Origin: Streptomyces flaveus
GTDB taxonomy: Bacteria; Actinomycetota; Actinomycetes; Streptomycetales; Streptomycetaceae
NCBI RefSeq assembly: GCF_014647675.1
Contig: NZ_BMPQ01000032.1
Span: 8,185-72,184, forward strand
Direction: 5' to 3'
Length of the DNA: 64,000 nucleotides
Shown here: positions 44,870 to 53,532 of the stretch, piece after piece
Layout of the letters: each line of letters starts with the position of its first letter
Numbering within the stretch: the stretch's first letter is position 1
The notes under the pieces: generated by a model
What the model was told of the DNA's origin: nothing
The model's input: only the letters and a program-made list of their open reading frames with translations
The model's database searches: none
Program-made: the position numbers and the translations under genes

Positions 44870-45399
44870 CGGGACACCTCCGCCTCTGCGGTGGACTTGA
44901 GGGCCCCCAGCCAGTTCCGCAGGACCGTGCGCAGCTTGTCGCTGGGGAAGTAGAGGGCGATGAGCGGGCCGCCGATGGACTCCTCGGACAGGACCTCGGT
45001 GGCGCGGCCCTCGTTGAGGGGGGTGAGCCGGAAGCGGTGCACCGCCCGGGTGCCGGCCAGGACTCCTGTCCAGCACAGCTCCCGCCGCGGATCGACCACG
45101 GCCAGCGTCGACTTGATGGACATCCCGTTGAGCTTCCAGCGGAACCACTCGTCCGGCACGGTGCCGCCCGGACCCTGCCGTACGGCGGCGACCCCCGGCA
45201 CCCACGAAGGCCAGCTCGGCAGGTCGTGCAGCAGCCGCCACACGGTCGCCGGAGGCGCCTCGATCCGTACCCGGCTGGAGGCGGCGACGGGCGCCCGGTC
45301 GTCGATGAGACCGCCCTTGGCGTAGTGCTGCTGGAGTTCGGTGAGCGGAGGACCGCTGTAGAAGACGCGGCCGAGTAACGAACGTGAGGCGACAGGCAT
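44866..45399 (-). CDS. SRPBCC (START-like) family protein
   Basis: A 177-residue protein from the ATG at 45399; a GTG 9 bases upstream would also work. After a short helical start, the SRPBCC fold is visible: SSRVRIEAPPATVWRLLHDL, LPSWPSWVPGV, RAVHRFRLTPL and LIALYFPSDKLRTVLRNWLGAL. Such proteins bind hydrophobic small molecules and include aromatases and cyclases as well as simple binding proteins. In this cluster it may bind or fold the polyketide. Its end is coupled to the next gene by GTGA. A second, less similar SRPBCC gene lies at 55619. Confidence 0.85.
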   Translation of the reverse strand: MPVASRSLLGRVFYSGPPLTELQQHYAKGGLIDDRAPVAASSRVRIEAPPATVWRLLHDLPSWPSWVPGVAAVRQGPGGTVPDEWFRWKLNGMSIKSTLAVVDPRRELCWTGVLAGTRAVHRFRLTPLNEGRATEVLSEESIGGPLIALYFPSDKLRTVLRNWLGALKSTAEAEVSR

Positions 45400-45513
45400 G
45401 GTGGCCACCCAGAGGTAGTGGAGTCGGGTAGGGAAATCAGCAGGGGAGACGGGTATCGGAGTCAGGTCTTGGTATCAGGCGTCGGCGACAGGTCTTGGTG
45501 ACAGGCTTGCGAC

Positions 45514-45555
45514 GGAGCACGGAGCACGGAGCACGGAGCACGGAGCACGGAGCAC
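45514..45555 (+). repeat. 7-bp tandem repeat, GGAGCAC x 6
   Basis: Six uninterrupted perfect GGAGCAC units end 15 bases beyond the stop of the MFS gene (in its transcription direction the repeat lies downstream). It is in non-coding DNA between that gene and the SRPBCC gene. Such a perfect run should be length-variable between strains. Confidence 0.9.
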
Positions 45556-45570
45556 GATCGGTGCGGTCGG

Positions 45571-47082
45571 TCAGGAGCGGTGCACGGCGGGTCGGTCGGC
45601 GGTCCGGTGCGCAGGATCCCCCGGCGCATCCTTGCCCGTCCGGGGGCCCTCGCGAACCGGAGTTCCGCGACCCGGTCGCGTCGGCCCCGGCAGCAGCACG
45701 CAGGCCAACACCGCGCCCGCGGCGACAATCGCCGCCGCGGTGCCGAACCCGGTGGCGGCACTCTCGAAGCCGGACGGACCGCCGCCGTGCGGTCCGTCGG
45801 CCCCCCGGGCCAGCACGGTGCCCACGACGGCCACGCCCACGGCGTTGCCCAGCTCCTGCATGGTGTCGTTGAGGGCGGCGGCGTTGCCCGAGCGCTCCGC
45901 CGGGACCAGCCCCAGCACGGTGTCCGTCGCCGGGGACAGCGCCACGCCGACGCCGATGCCCATGAGGGTCAGCCCGGTCAGGATGCCCGGGTAGGTGTCG
46001 GCCGCGGCGAGCGTCAGCATGCCCGCGGCGGCCACTGCGAGGCCCGTCGTCACTCCGCCGCGCGGTCCGGTGCGCCGGGCCAGCCACGGCGAGACGGCGG
46101 AGCCGAGCCCGACCGCGACCGCGATGGGGGCGATCGCGAGTCCTGCCCGCAACGGGCCGTAGCCGAGACCGAATTGAAGGTACTGGGTCAGCACGAACAG
46201 CGTGCCCGCCAGCCCGCTGAACAGCAGCATGTTCCCCGCACTCGCGCCGAGGAAGACCGGTCGGCACAGCAGTGCGAAGTCCACCATCGGACTCGGGTGC
46301 CGCCGCTCCCACGCGGCGAACGCGCCGCCCGCGAGGAGCGCCGCGGCGAACGCGCCGAGCACCGGCGCCGACGTCCACCCCTCGCCCGAGGCGTGGATGG
46401 CGCCGTACACCAGCCCCACCATGGCGGCCGCGCCCAGGACGGCGCCCACCGGGTCCGCCGGGCGCGGCACCGGCGCCGCCGACTCCGGCAGCAGGACGAC
46501 ACCCGCGACCAGCACTGCGATCACCGGCAGCAGGTTCACCAGGAACACCGAGCCCCACCAGAAGTGGGCGGCGAGCGCGCCGCCGAGCACCGGACCCGCG
46601 GCCACCCCCAGAGCGGAGGTGCTGCCCCACACGGCGATCGCCCGGGGCCGCTCCCGCTCCGGGAACACGTCCACCAGGATCGACAGGGTGCCCGGCATGA
46701 CCAGCGCCGCGGCCACTCCCATCACGGCCCGGGCCGCGATCAGCTGACCGGCGCCCTGTGCGGCGAGGGCGACCAGACTGCCGGCCCCGAACAGGGCCAT
46801 GCCGAGCAGGGTGGCCCGCTTGCGGCCGTAGCGGTCGGACAGGGTGCCGGCGGTGAGCAGGCAGGCCGCGAAGACCAGCGCGTAGCCGTCGACGATCCAC
46901 TGGGTCATGCCGATGCCCGCGTCCAGGTCCCGCATCACGCTGGGCAGGGCGACGTTGAGCAGACCGTTGTTGAGGATGATCACGAAGAGGGCGAGGGACA
47001 GCACCCCGAGCACCCACCAGCGCCGCGGATCCGGCTTGTCCGCGCCGGGCTCCGGCGCCCGGGTCTCGTACGTCTCCTGCAT
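45571..47082 (-). CDS. MFS drug:H+ antiporter, DHA2-type exporter
   Basis: A 503-residue transporter with about 14 membrane helices, the EmrB/QacA type. The ATG at 47082 is preferred because the longer frame adds only Arg-rich sequence. Motif A DRYGRKRATLLG, the motif-C-like GSTSALGVAAGPVLGG, and an early TQWIVDGYALVFAACLL (motif D1) are visible. The C-terminal tail is long and hydrophilic. It diverges from the ketosynthase-like gene across a 249-base region that contains a 17-bp near-palindrome. It most likely exports the cluster's product and gives self-resistance. Confidence 0.92.
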   Translation of the reverse strand: MQETYETRAPEPGADKPDPRRWWVLGVLSLALFVIILNNGLLNVALPSVMRDLDAGIGMTQWIVDGYALVFAACLLTAGTLSDRYGRKRATLLGMALFGAGSLVALAAQGAGQLIAARAVMGVAAALVMPGTLSILVDVFPERERPRAIAVWGSTSALGVAAGPVLGGALAAHFWWGSVFLVNLLPVIAVLVAGVVLLPESAAPVPRPADPVGAVLGAAAMVGLVYGAIHASGEGWTSAPVLGAFAAALLAGGAFAAWERRHPSPMVDFALLCRPVFLGASAGNMLLFSGLAGTLFVLTQYLQFGLGYGPLRAGLAIAPIAVAVGLGSAVSPWLARRTGPRGGVTTGLAVAAAGMLTLAAADTYPGILTGLTLMGIGVGVALSPATDTVLGLVPAERSGNAAALNDTMQELGNAVGVAVVGTVLARGADGPHGGGPSGFESAATGFGTAAAIVAAGAVLACVLLPGPTRPGRGTPVREGPRTGKDAPGDPAHRTADRPAVHRS

Positions 47083-47213
47083 CGCGGTCCTTCCGTCGCG
47101 CTCCCGAGAGGGCGGCACGGGGCGCGCGCCCGGCAGCAGCGTGGCGGCGGACGCTGAAGTCCCGCTTGCGCGGCCGCCGTCCGATCCCGTACCTCCGGCC
47201 CCATTCCAGGGGA

Positions 47214-47230
47214 TTTAGCCGCGCCAAAGC
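47214..47230. promoter_or_regulatory. candidate operator, TTTAGC-CGC-GCCAAAGC
   Basis: A 17-bp near-palindrome in the divergent promoter between the exporter and ketosynthase-like genes. It differs at only four positions from the downstream copy in the amidohydrolase/MMPL promoter (TTCAGCGGGGCTAAAGC). Half sites are TTYAGC and GCYAAA. The binding protein is unknown. Confidence 0.5.
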
Positions 47231-47331
47231 CCGGATCCGGAGCATGCCCGGCAGGCGCATCCCGGGTGCGGTCACGCATGCGTACTCGTACCGGCGGATG
47301 GCGGCATCGACGAGGCGACGATGGGAGATCT

Positions 47332-48378
47332 ATGCGCTGGGAAGGCGTACACGTGGCGGGTACGGGGGTCTGGCTCCCCGAGCCCGTCACCGCGCAGTCA
47401 GCGGTGGAGGACGGCCATTACGACCCGGAGCAGTGCGCCGCCGACGACCTGGTCTCGGTGCGGGTCGCGAGCGAGGACAGCGCCCCGCCGGACATGGCCG
47501 TCCAGGCGGCCACCACCGCGCTCAAGCGCTCCGGACTCGACGCCGGTGACGTGGAACTGCTGGTGCACACCTGCATCTGGTTCCAGGGCGTGGAGATGTG
47601 GCCGGCTGCCTCCTACGTCGCCGGTCATGCCGTGAGCCACGACGTCCCGTCGTTCGGCCTGCGGCAGGAGTGCAACGCGGGCCTCGCCGCCCTGGAACTC
47701 GCGGCCCGGCACCTGGCGTCCGGGCCGCCCACCGCGGCCGCCGTCGTCACCTCCGCCGACCGGTTCGGCGCACCGATGATCCACCGCTGGAGCAGCGAGC
47801 CCGGCTTCGTCTACGCCGACGGCGGCACGGCGCTGCTGCTGTCCCGCCGCGGCGGCTTCGCCCGGCTGCTGTCCACCGCCACCGAGGCGGACAACTCCCT
47901 GGAGGCCGTGGTCCGGGGCACGGGCTTCCAGCCGGGCCCGACGGCCGAACCCCTGGACCTGGCGGGCCGCCTCGGCCACTACGCCAAGGACCCGCGCCGG
48001 CTGCGCAGCGCGACCGAGCGGCTGGCCGGCGTCGTGAAGCGGGCCGTGGCCCGGGCGCTGGCGGACGCGGACACCGACATGGAGTCCGTCGCCCGCGTGG
48101 TCGTGCCCGCCAGCGGGCGCAGCCGCATGGACTGGCAGGTCGAGACGCTGTTCGGCATCCCGCTCGCCAAGTCCAGCTGGGACTTCGCCCGACAGGCCGG
48201 CCACCTCGGGGCCGGCGACCAGGCGGCCGGCCTCGACCACCTCGTGACGAGCGGCGCGGTGCACGCCGGGGACAAGGTGCTGCTCGTCGGCGGCGGCTCC
48301 GGCTTCACCTGCACCTGCGCCGTCGTCGAGATCACCGAGGAGCCGCACTACGGAACCGAACCCCCGGAGACGTCGTGA
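47332..48378 (+). CDS. ketoacyl-ACP synthase III-like protein with altered active site
   Basis: A 348-residue thiolase-fold protein from the ATG at 47332, preceded by GGGAG. The nucleophile Cys114 is present in RQECNAGLAALEL. However, the usual His of the VPHQAN motif is replaced (VVVPASGR, Ala260), and the Asn of HGNTSAAS reads GHLGAGD with His291. This is unlike a normal decarboxylating FabH. Related KS-III-like proteins transfer acyl groups to make esters or amides, and that is one option here. It starts the rightward biosynthetic operon and its stop overlaps the next start (GTGA). Confidence 0.85.
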   Translation: MRWEGVHVAGTGVWLPEPVTAQSAVEDGHYDPEQCAADDLVSVRVASEDSAPPDMAVQAATTALKRSGLDAGDVELLVHTCIWFQGVEMWPAASYVAGHAVSHDVPSFGLRQECNAGLAALELAARHLASGPPTAAAVVTSADRFGAPMIHRWSSEPGFVYADGGTALLLSRRGGFARLLSTATEADNSLEAVVRGTGFQPGPTAEPLDLAGRLGHYAKDPRRLRSATERLAGVVKRAVARALADADTDMESVARVVVPASGRSRMDWQVETLFGIPLAKSSWDFARQAGHLGAGDQAAGLDHLVTSGAVHAGDKVLLVGGGSGFTCTCAVVEITEEPHYGTEPPETS

Positions 48379-49931
48379 CCACTTTCGCCACCCCCACCAG
48401 CCCCGCGCTGTCCACCGCCACCTTCGTCGACAGCGCCGTCGAGAACGCGGCCGAGGTCTTCCTCGGCCGGGCCGCCGCCCTGTGGCCGGCGGCGCCTGCC
48501 GTCCGCGACCGCGACAAGGCCTGGAGCTACGGCCACCTCGACGCGGCCGCCCGCGCTGTCGAACAGCGCCTGGCCGCCCTCGGGATCCGGCCGGGCGACC
48601 GGGTGCTCGCCCGGACCGGCAGCGCCTGCGAGTTCCTCGCGCTGCTCTACGGCACCTGGCGGCACGGCGCCACCTTCGTGCCGGTCAGCCCCGCCATGAA
48701 GGCCTACCACCTCACGTCCGTACTCGCCGACGCCGAACCCGCCCTGATCGTGACCACCCCGGCCGAGGCCACCGCCGCCGACGGCGTGCCCTGGCCCGCC
48801 GACACGGCCGTCCTGACCGTCGACGACTTCGACTTCACCCCGGCCGACACTCCCGTGGGCCCGGCCCGCCCGGTCCCCGCCGACCGGCTCGCCCTGCTCA
48901 TCTACACCTCCGGCAGCACCTCCGCCCCCAAGGCGGTGGCCTGCCCGCACGCCCCGGTCGCCTTCGCCGCCCGCGCGATCGAGACCCGCCTGCGCTACCG
49001 GCAGGACGACGTGGTCCTCACCGCGGTGCCGCTCTCCTTCGACTACGGCCTCTACCAGGCCCTGCTGTGCGCGCTGGCCGGAGCCGAACTGCTGCTCTCC
49101 GACGCCGACGAACACGCCCGGCTGCTCGGCTACGCCCGCGACCACGGCGCCACCGTGGTGCCGCTGGTGCCCTCGCTCGGCGAGCTCCTGGTCCGGCTCA
49201 CGGCCCGGGACGGGCGGCCTACGAAGGTGCGCCTGTTCACCAACACCGGCGCCGCCCTCAACGCCCCGCTCATCGCCCAGCTGCGGGAACGCTTCCCGGG
49301 CGCGCGGGTGGCGCCCATGTTCGGTACCACCGAGTGCAAGCGGATGACCATCCTGGAGCCGGACGGCGACCTCGCCAGGCCCGGCTCGGTCGGCCCCGCG
49401 CTGCCGGGCACCGAGATCCTGGTGCTCGACGACGACGGCAGGCCGCTGCCGCCGACGGAGATCGGCGAGATCGCCGTCCGCGGACCGCACGTCATGGCCG
49501 GGTACTGGCGCGCCCCCGAGCCCACCGCCCTGCGCTTCCGCACCGGCCCGGACGGCCGGGTCACCCTGCATACCGGCGACTACGGCTGGCTCGACAAGGA
49601 CGGCCACCTCTACTTCCAGGGCCGCCGCGACGACCTGTTCAAGCGACGCGGGCTGCGCATGAGCGCCATTGAGATCGAGGCCGCCGCCCTGGACGTCGAG
49701 GGTGTGCGGGAGGCCGCGCTGCTCGTGCCCGAAGGCGGGCGGGACATGGTGCTGTTCACGGTCGGCGATCCGTCGGCCGAGCAGGTGCTGGCCCGGCTGG
49801 CCGAGCGCCTGGAGGCGGCCAAGGTGCCGGATGAGTGCCAGGTGCTGCCAGCACTGCCGCTGACCGCCAACGGCAAGACCGACCGCAAGCGCCTCAGGGC
49901 CATGCTGGAGGAGGCCGACGGTGGCAGCTGA
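48375..49931 (+). CDS. AMP-dependent ligase, BtrJ-like carrier-protein loading enzyme
   Basis: A 518-residue adenylate-forming enzyme. It starts at a GTG overlapping the previous stop. The P-loop YTSGSTSAPKAV, a PMFGTTECKRMT stretch, TGDYGWLDKDGHLYFQGR and a final LTANGKTDRKRLRAML with the catalytic Lys are present. This layout, followed directly by a PLP decarboxylase and a carrier protein, matches the butirosin BtrJ-BtrK-BtrI set and the exosortase-A-linked ligases. It probably activates an amino acid and loads it on the carrier protein at 51254. The substrate is not readable by eye. Confidence 0.88.
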   Translation: MTTFATPTSPALSTATFVDSAVENAAEVFLGRAAALWPAAPAVRDRDKAWSYGHLDAAARAVEQRLAALGIRPGDRVLARTGSACEFLALLYGTWRHGATFVPVSPAMKAYHLTSVLADAEPALIVTTPAEATAADGVPWPADTAVLTVDDFDFTPADTPVGPARPVPADRLALLIYTSGSTSAPKAVACPHAPVAFAARAIETRLRYRQDDVVLTAVPLSFDYGLYQALLCALAGAELLLSDADEHARLLGYARDHGATVVPLVPSLGELLVRLTARDGRPTKVRLFTNTGAALNAPLIAQLRERFPGARVAPMFGTTECKRMTILEPDGDLARPGSVGPALPGTEILVLDDDGRPLPPTEIGEIAVRGPHVMAGYWRAPEPTALRFRTGPDGRVTLHTGDYGWLDKDGHLYFQGRRDDLFKRRGLRMSAIEIEAAALDVEGVREAALLVPEGGRDMVLFTVGDPSAEQVLARLAERLEAAKVPDECQVLPALPLTANGKTDRKRLRAMLEEADGGS

Positions 49932-51252
49932 CGCAGCTGAGGAGCACGTCGAGCGGCGAGCCGACGAACACTTCGAGCGGCTGCTCGCCACGTACGGCAG
50001 TCCCTTGTACGTCCATGACCTGGGCCGTGTCCGGCAGGCGTACGGGGACCTCGCCGCCGCCCTGCCCGAGGGCGCCCGCATCTACTACTCGCTCAAGGCC
50101 AATCCGCACCCCGGCCTGGTCGCCGAGCTGGTGCGGGCGGGCGCACGCGCCGAGATCACCTCGCGGGGCGAGCTGACCGCCGCGCTGGAGGCGGGCTGCG
50201 TGGCGGGAGAGCTGCTGTACTCGGGGCCCGGCAAGACGCCGGGGGAGCTGGACGAGGCGGTGGCGCAGGGCGTACGGGCCTTCTCCGTCGAGTCGTTCGG
50301 CGACCTGGAGCGGATCGGCGCGGCGGGCGTCGCGCACCGAGTGACCGCGGACTGCGTGCTGCGGATCAACGCGGCCGGCGCGCCGGGCGACGCCGGACTG
50401 CGGATGACGGGCAGCGCCTCGCAGTTCGGCTTCGACCTCGACGTGCTGCTCTCCGCGCCCGCGCGGCTGCGGGTGCCCGGCACCCGGGTGGCGGGCTTGC
50501 ACTTCTTCCCGCTGACCAACGCGCGCGATGAGGCGGGCCTGGTCGCCGAGATCGTCCAGAGCATCCGCACCGCCGCCGAACTGCGCGACGAACTCGGTCT
50601 CGACCTGCGCCTGGTGGACCTCGGCGGCGGCTTCGCGGCGCCGTACGCGGTGCCCGGCGAACGGCCCCGCTATCCCGGGCTGCGGGCCGCCGTCACCGAG
50701 GCGCTGGACGCCTCGCTGCCCGGCTGGCGGACCGGGGCGCCGGTGGTCGCCTTCGAGTCCGGGCGCCATCTCGTCGGCGACAGCGGCACGTTGCTGACGA
50801 CGGTCACCGATGTGAAGGACAGCAAGGGCACGCGGTTCGCGGTGCTGGACGCCGGCGTGAACCACCTCGGCGGGCTGTCCGGCCTCGGCCGCCTGCTGCC
50901 GATGAAGGCCAGGCCGTTGGGCGGGGGCGAGGGCGAACCGCAGCGTGTGACGCTGGCCGGGCCGCTGTGCACCCCGGCCGACCTGCTGGGCCGGGCCGTC
51001 GAGATCCCCGGGCTGCGGCCAGGCACCGTGCTCGCCTTCCCCAATGTCGGCGCGTACGGCCTCACGGCCAGCCTGCTCGGCTTCCTCGGCCACCGTGCCC
51101 CGGCCGAGGTCCTGGTCGACGGCGGGGAGGTGGTCTCCGCCACCCGCCTGGCCCTGCACCGCCACCAGGTTCCGGCGGCCGGCGAACACAGTGCGGTGAC
51201 GGCAGTCACGGAAGCAACGGCAGGTACGACAGGTACGGCAGCGAGGAGCTGA
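49921..51252 (+). CDS. PLP-dependent decarboxylase (fold type III, BtrK-like)
   Basis: A 443-residue member of the ornithine/diaminopimelate decarboxylase group. The GTG start overlaps the ligase by 11 bases. The PLP lysine is Lys59 in YYSLKANPH. The glycine loop LGGGFAAPYA, a FESGRHLVGDSG segment and the Cys in GPLCTPADLL of the second active-site half are visible. In butirosin synthesis the relative BtrK decarboxylates glutamate while it is bound to a carrier protein. The arrangement here suggests decarboxylation of a carrier-bound amino acid. A free amino acid substrate is the alternative. Confidence 0.88.
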   Translation: MAADAAEEHVERRADEHFERLLATYGSPLYVHDLGRVRQAYGDLAAALPEGARIYYSLKANPHPGLVAELVRAGARAEITSRGELTAALEAGCVAGELLYSGPGKTPGELDEAVAQGVRAFSVESFGDLERIGAAGVAHRVTADCVLRINAAGAPGDAGLRMTGSASQFGFDLDVLLSAPARLRVPGTRVAGLHFFPLTNARDEAGLVAEIVQSIRTAAELRDELGLDLRLVDLGGGFAAPYAVPGERPRYPGLRAAVTEALDASLPGWRTGAPVVAFESGRHLVGDSGTLLTTVTDVKDSKGTRFAVLDAGVNHLGGLSGLGRLLPMKARPLGGGEGEPQRVTLAGPLCTPADLLGRAVEIPGLRPGTVLAFPNVGAYGLTASLLGFLGHRAPAEVLVDGGEVVSATRLALHRHQVPAAGEHSAVTAVTEATAGTTGTAARS

Positions 51253-51253
51253 C

Positions 51254-51517
51254 ATGAGTGAGCGGTGGGACGAGTCGTACGAGAGTCTGCTGAAGGAGGT
51301 GCTGCCGAGGCTCGCCGAACAGGACGCCGTCCAGCCGGACGCCGGCCTGAAGTCGGTCGGCCTCGACTCCCTCGCGATGGTCGAGGTGCTGATCCGCGTG
51401 GAGAACACGTACGGCATCAGCATCCCCGACGAGGACCTGCTCCCCGGTGTCTTCGACACACCGGCCACGCTGTGGGCACTGATCGAGCGGTGCCGGGCCA
51501 CCCAGGCAGCCGCCTGA
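51254..51517 (+). CDS. acyl carrier protein 1
   Basis: An 87-residue carrier protein. The phosphopantetheine serine is Ser39 in GLDSLAMVE. The gene begins one base after the decarboxylase stop, so it is surely translated with it. The strongly acidic helix around the serine fits a free-standing carrier. It is the expected partner of the BtrJ-like ligase and the decarboxylase. The next gene is 520 bases away, the longest gap in this operon. Confidence 0.93.
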   Translation: MSERWDESYESLLKEVLPRLAEQDAVQPDAGLKSVGLDSLAMVEVLIRVENTYGISIPDEDLLPGVFDTPATLWALIERCRATQAAA

Positions 51518-51606
51518 CGATCCATCGGAACGGGCGGGACGCAGACCGTTGACACGGGCGCGCCCCGCCCGTCCGCGCGTCCCGGGCCAGGAGCCGCGCG
51601 GCCGCC

Positions 51607-51803
51607 CCCGTGCCGGGCCTGGGCATCCGGCCGGGGCCCGCCCTCTTCGGGGCGGTTGGAATGTGGTACACGCCGACTCCGTGCCGGGCCTCGGCAACCG
51701 GCCGGGCGCCCTCCTCCGGGGCGGATGGAGCGTGGCATATGACCGTCCCCGCGCCGGAACTTGGCAACCGGCCGGGCCCCGCCCTCTTCCGGGCGGATGG
51801 CGG
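51607..51803 (+). repeat. tandem 70-71 bp repeat with conserved hairpins
   Basis: Almost three copies of a 70-71 bp unit start near 51607, 51677 and 51746. Each holds a hairpin such as CCGCCC-TCTTCG-GGGCGG (copies 1 and 3), with a shorter form in copy 2. The repeat fills much of the 520-base gap between the two carrier-protein genes. No gene is supported in this gap; the long open frames across it look like shadows of the repeat. Confidence 0.8.
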
Positions 51804-52037
51804 GAGCCCGACGACGGGCCCCGGCCCCTGCCCGCCCTGCTCGCTGCCTCGCCCCTCGACCGCGCTGGCCGAACACCCGCCGACTCCGCGCCGCATCCGC
51901 ACCCCCCGCGCCGCATCCGCACCCTCGCTCCGGCGCCGCAGGCCTTCGCGCAACCGCCGCTACAGCCCCCGCCGCCAGCATGGCCGAAGGCGCCGCACCC
52001 GTAGGCAGCGGTTTCCCAACGGCTTCCAGGAGTGGAT

Positions 52038-52340
52038 GTGCAGGACGACCGGACGCAAGCCTTCATGACGACCCTGATCGAGCAACTCGTCGCCGTACGC
52101 CCCGAGACCGCGGGCCGGCAGGTCACCGAGCGCTCGCGGCTCACCGGCGACCTCGGCCTGGACTCGGTGGAGCTGGCCGAACTCTTCGAGCGCGTCCGGG
52201 AGGTGTACGGAGAGGTCGAGATCGCGGACTGGCTTGCCATGGCGACCCGCGCCGAGGGCGACACCGTCGGCAGCCTCGTCCGCTACCTCGCCCTGGCAGT
52301 GCCCGAGGAACGGCCCCTGGTGGCGGGGAGCACACGATGA
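52038..52340 (+). CDS. acyl carrier protein 2
   Basis: A 100-residue carrier protein with the phosphopantetheine serine Ser43 in LGLDSVELAELFE. The GTG at 52038 is 5 bases after AGGAG; a GTG at 52032 and an ATG at 52065 are alternatives. It follows the tandem-repeat gap and its stop overlaps the start of the first dehydrogenase (ATGA). It is probably the carrier for the acyl chain that the dehydrogenases oxidise and the FAAL loads (inference). It is distinct in sequence from carrier protein 1. Confidence 0.9.
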   Translation: MQDDRTQAFMTTLIEQLVAVRPETAGRQVTERSRLTGDLGLDSVELAELFERVREVYGEVEIADWLAMATRAEGDTVGSLVRYLALAVPEERPLVAGSTR

Positions 52341-53527
52341 CCCTCACCCAGGACGCGCCCGCGCGCACGGACTTCGTCGCGCTGGCCGCCGAGCTGGCCG
52401 AGCGGTTCGCCGGCCGGGCCGCCGAGCACGACACGGCCGGCAGCTTCCCGCACGAGAACATCCGTGAACTCGTGGACTCCGGCTACACCGCGATGACCGT
52501 GCCGCGCGAGCACGGCGGCGGGGGAGCGGGCCTGGAGGAGCTGTGCCGGGCGCAGGAGACGCTCGCCACCGGCTGCGCGAGCACCGCCTTCGCCGTCAAC
52601 ATGCACGTCCACGGCATCGCCATGATCGCCGGCATCGGCGGCGACGCAGCCGAGCGTGCCTACGACGCCATCGCCCACCGCGGCTCGGTCATCGCGGGCG
52701 GCTTCAGCGAACCCGGCGTGGGCGGCAACTGGTGGCACCCGACCACCAAGGCCGAACCCGTCGAGGGCGGGTACGTGCTCAACGGCCGCAAGGGCTTCTT
52801 CACCGGGTATCCGGCCGCGGACCTGCTGTTCCTGTCCGCCGCCCGCACCGACGACCGCGGACTGCCCGAGCCGGTCGGCTTCCTCGTCCTCAAGCCGGAG
52901 CGCGGCGTCACCGTCACCGCCGAGTGGGACGCGGCCGGCATGCGCGCCACCGGCAGTCACTCGCTGCTCCTCGACGACCTGTTCGTCCCCGCAGAGGACA
53001 TGGTCGGCCGGCCGGGCGCCCTCCCGCTGATGTTCATGCAGGGCGTCCACTGGGCCTGGTGCAGCTTCGCCTCCGTCTTCCTCGGCATCGCCCGCGGTGC
53101 CCTGGAACAGGTCGTACGCGAGCAGCGCGGCCGCACTCTGCACGTGCTGGACCGGACCGTGGCCCACCTGCCCGGCGTGCAGTTCCGGGTGGCCGAGATG
53201 AGGACCCGGCTCGCGGCCGCCGAGGCCCACCTGTACCAGGCCGTACGCGCCGACCACGACACCGCGATCGCCGAGGATCCGCTCGGCCACTACATCGAGA
53301 TGAGCGTGATGAAGAACAGTGTGTGCCGCCTCGCCCACGAGGTGGTCGGGCTCGCGATGCAGGTCCAGGGCGGCTCCGCCCTGCTGTCCGGGCATCCGCT
53401 GCAGCGCGCCTACCGGGACGTGGTGGCCGGGCTGCTCGTCCCGCCGAACCCCGACGTGACCGCCGAGTGGGCGGGCAAGCACGCGCTCGGAGTGCCGGTC
53501 TTCGCCGAACCCCGCTGGGAGGGCTGA
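52337..53527 (+). CDS. acyl-CoA/acyl-ACP dehydrogenase 1
   Basis: A 396-residue flavoprotein of the acyl-CoA dehydrogenase family. It is translated in an ATGA overlap with carrier protein 2. The marks are an N-terminal helical domain with ENIRELVDSGYTAMTVP, GGFSEPGVGGNWWHP for the middle beta domain, ATGSHSLLLDDLFVP, and a C-terminal helical domain with AMQVQGGSALLSGHPLQRAYRD. Close relatives in natural-product clusters oxidise carrier-bound substrates. Coupling to the carrier gene suggests the same here. It pairs with a second dehydrogenase 6 bases downstream. Confidence 0.9.
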   Translation: MTLTQDAPARTDFVALAAELAERFAGRAAEHDTAGSFPHENIRELVDSGYTAMTVPREHGGGGAGLEELCRAQETLATGCASTAFAVNMHVHGIAMIAGIGGDAAERAYDAIAHRGSVIAGGFSEPGVGGNWWHPTTKAEPVEGGYVLNGRKGFFTGYPAADLLFLSAARTDDRGLPEPVGFLVLKPERGVTVTAEWDAAGMRATGSHSLLLDDLFVPAEDMVGRPGALPLMFMQGVHWAWCSFASVFLGIARGALEQVVREQRGRTLHVLDRTVAHLPGVQFRVAEMRTRLAAAEAHLYQAVRADHDTAIAEDPLGHYIEMSVMKNSVCRLAHEVVGLAMQVQGGSALLSGHPLQRAYRDVVAGLLVPPNPDVTAEWAGKHALGVPVFAEPRWEG

Positions 53528-53532
53528 GCACC

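Noticed and set aside
45437..47275. 612-residue minus-strand open frame over the exporter gene
   Set aside because: It lies in another frame of the MFS gene and is Arg/Gly-rich. The MFS frame has clear membrane helices and motifs.
49894..51981. 695-residue minus-strand frame across the decarboxylase and repeat
   Set aside because: It is a shadow of the decarboxylase gene and of the tandem repeat, with low-complexity sequence.
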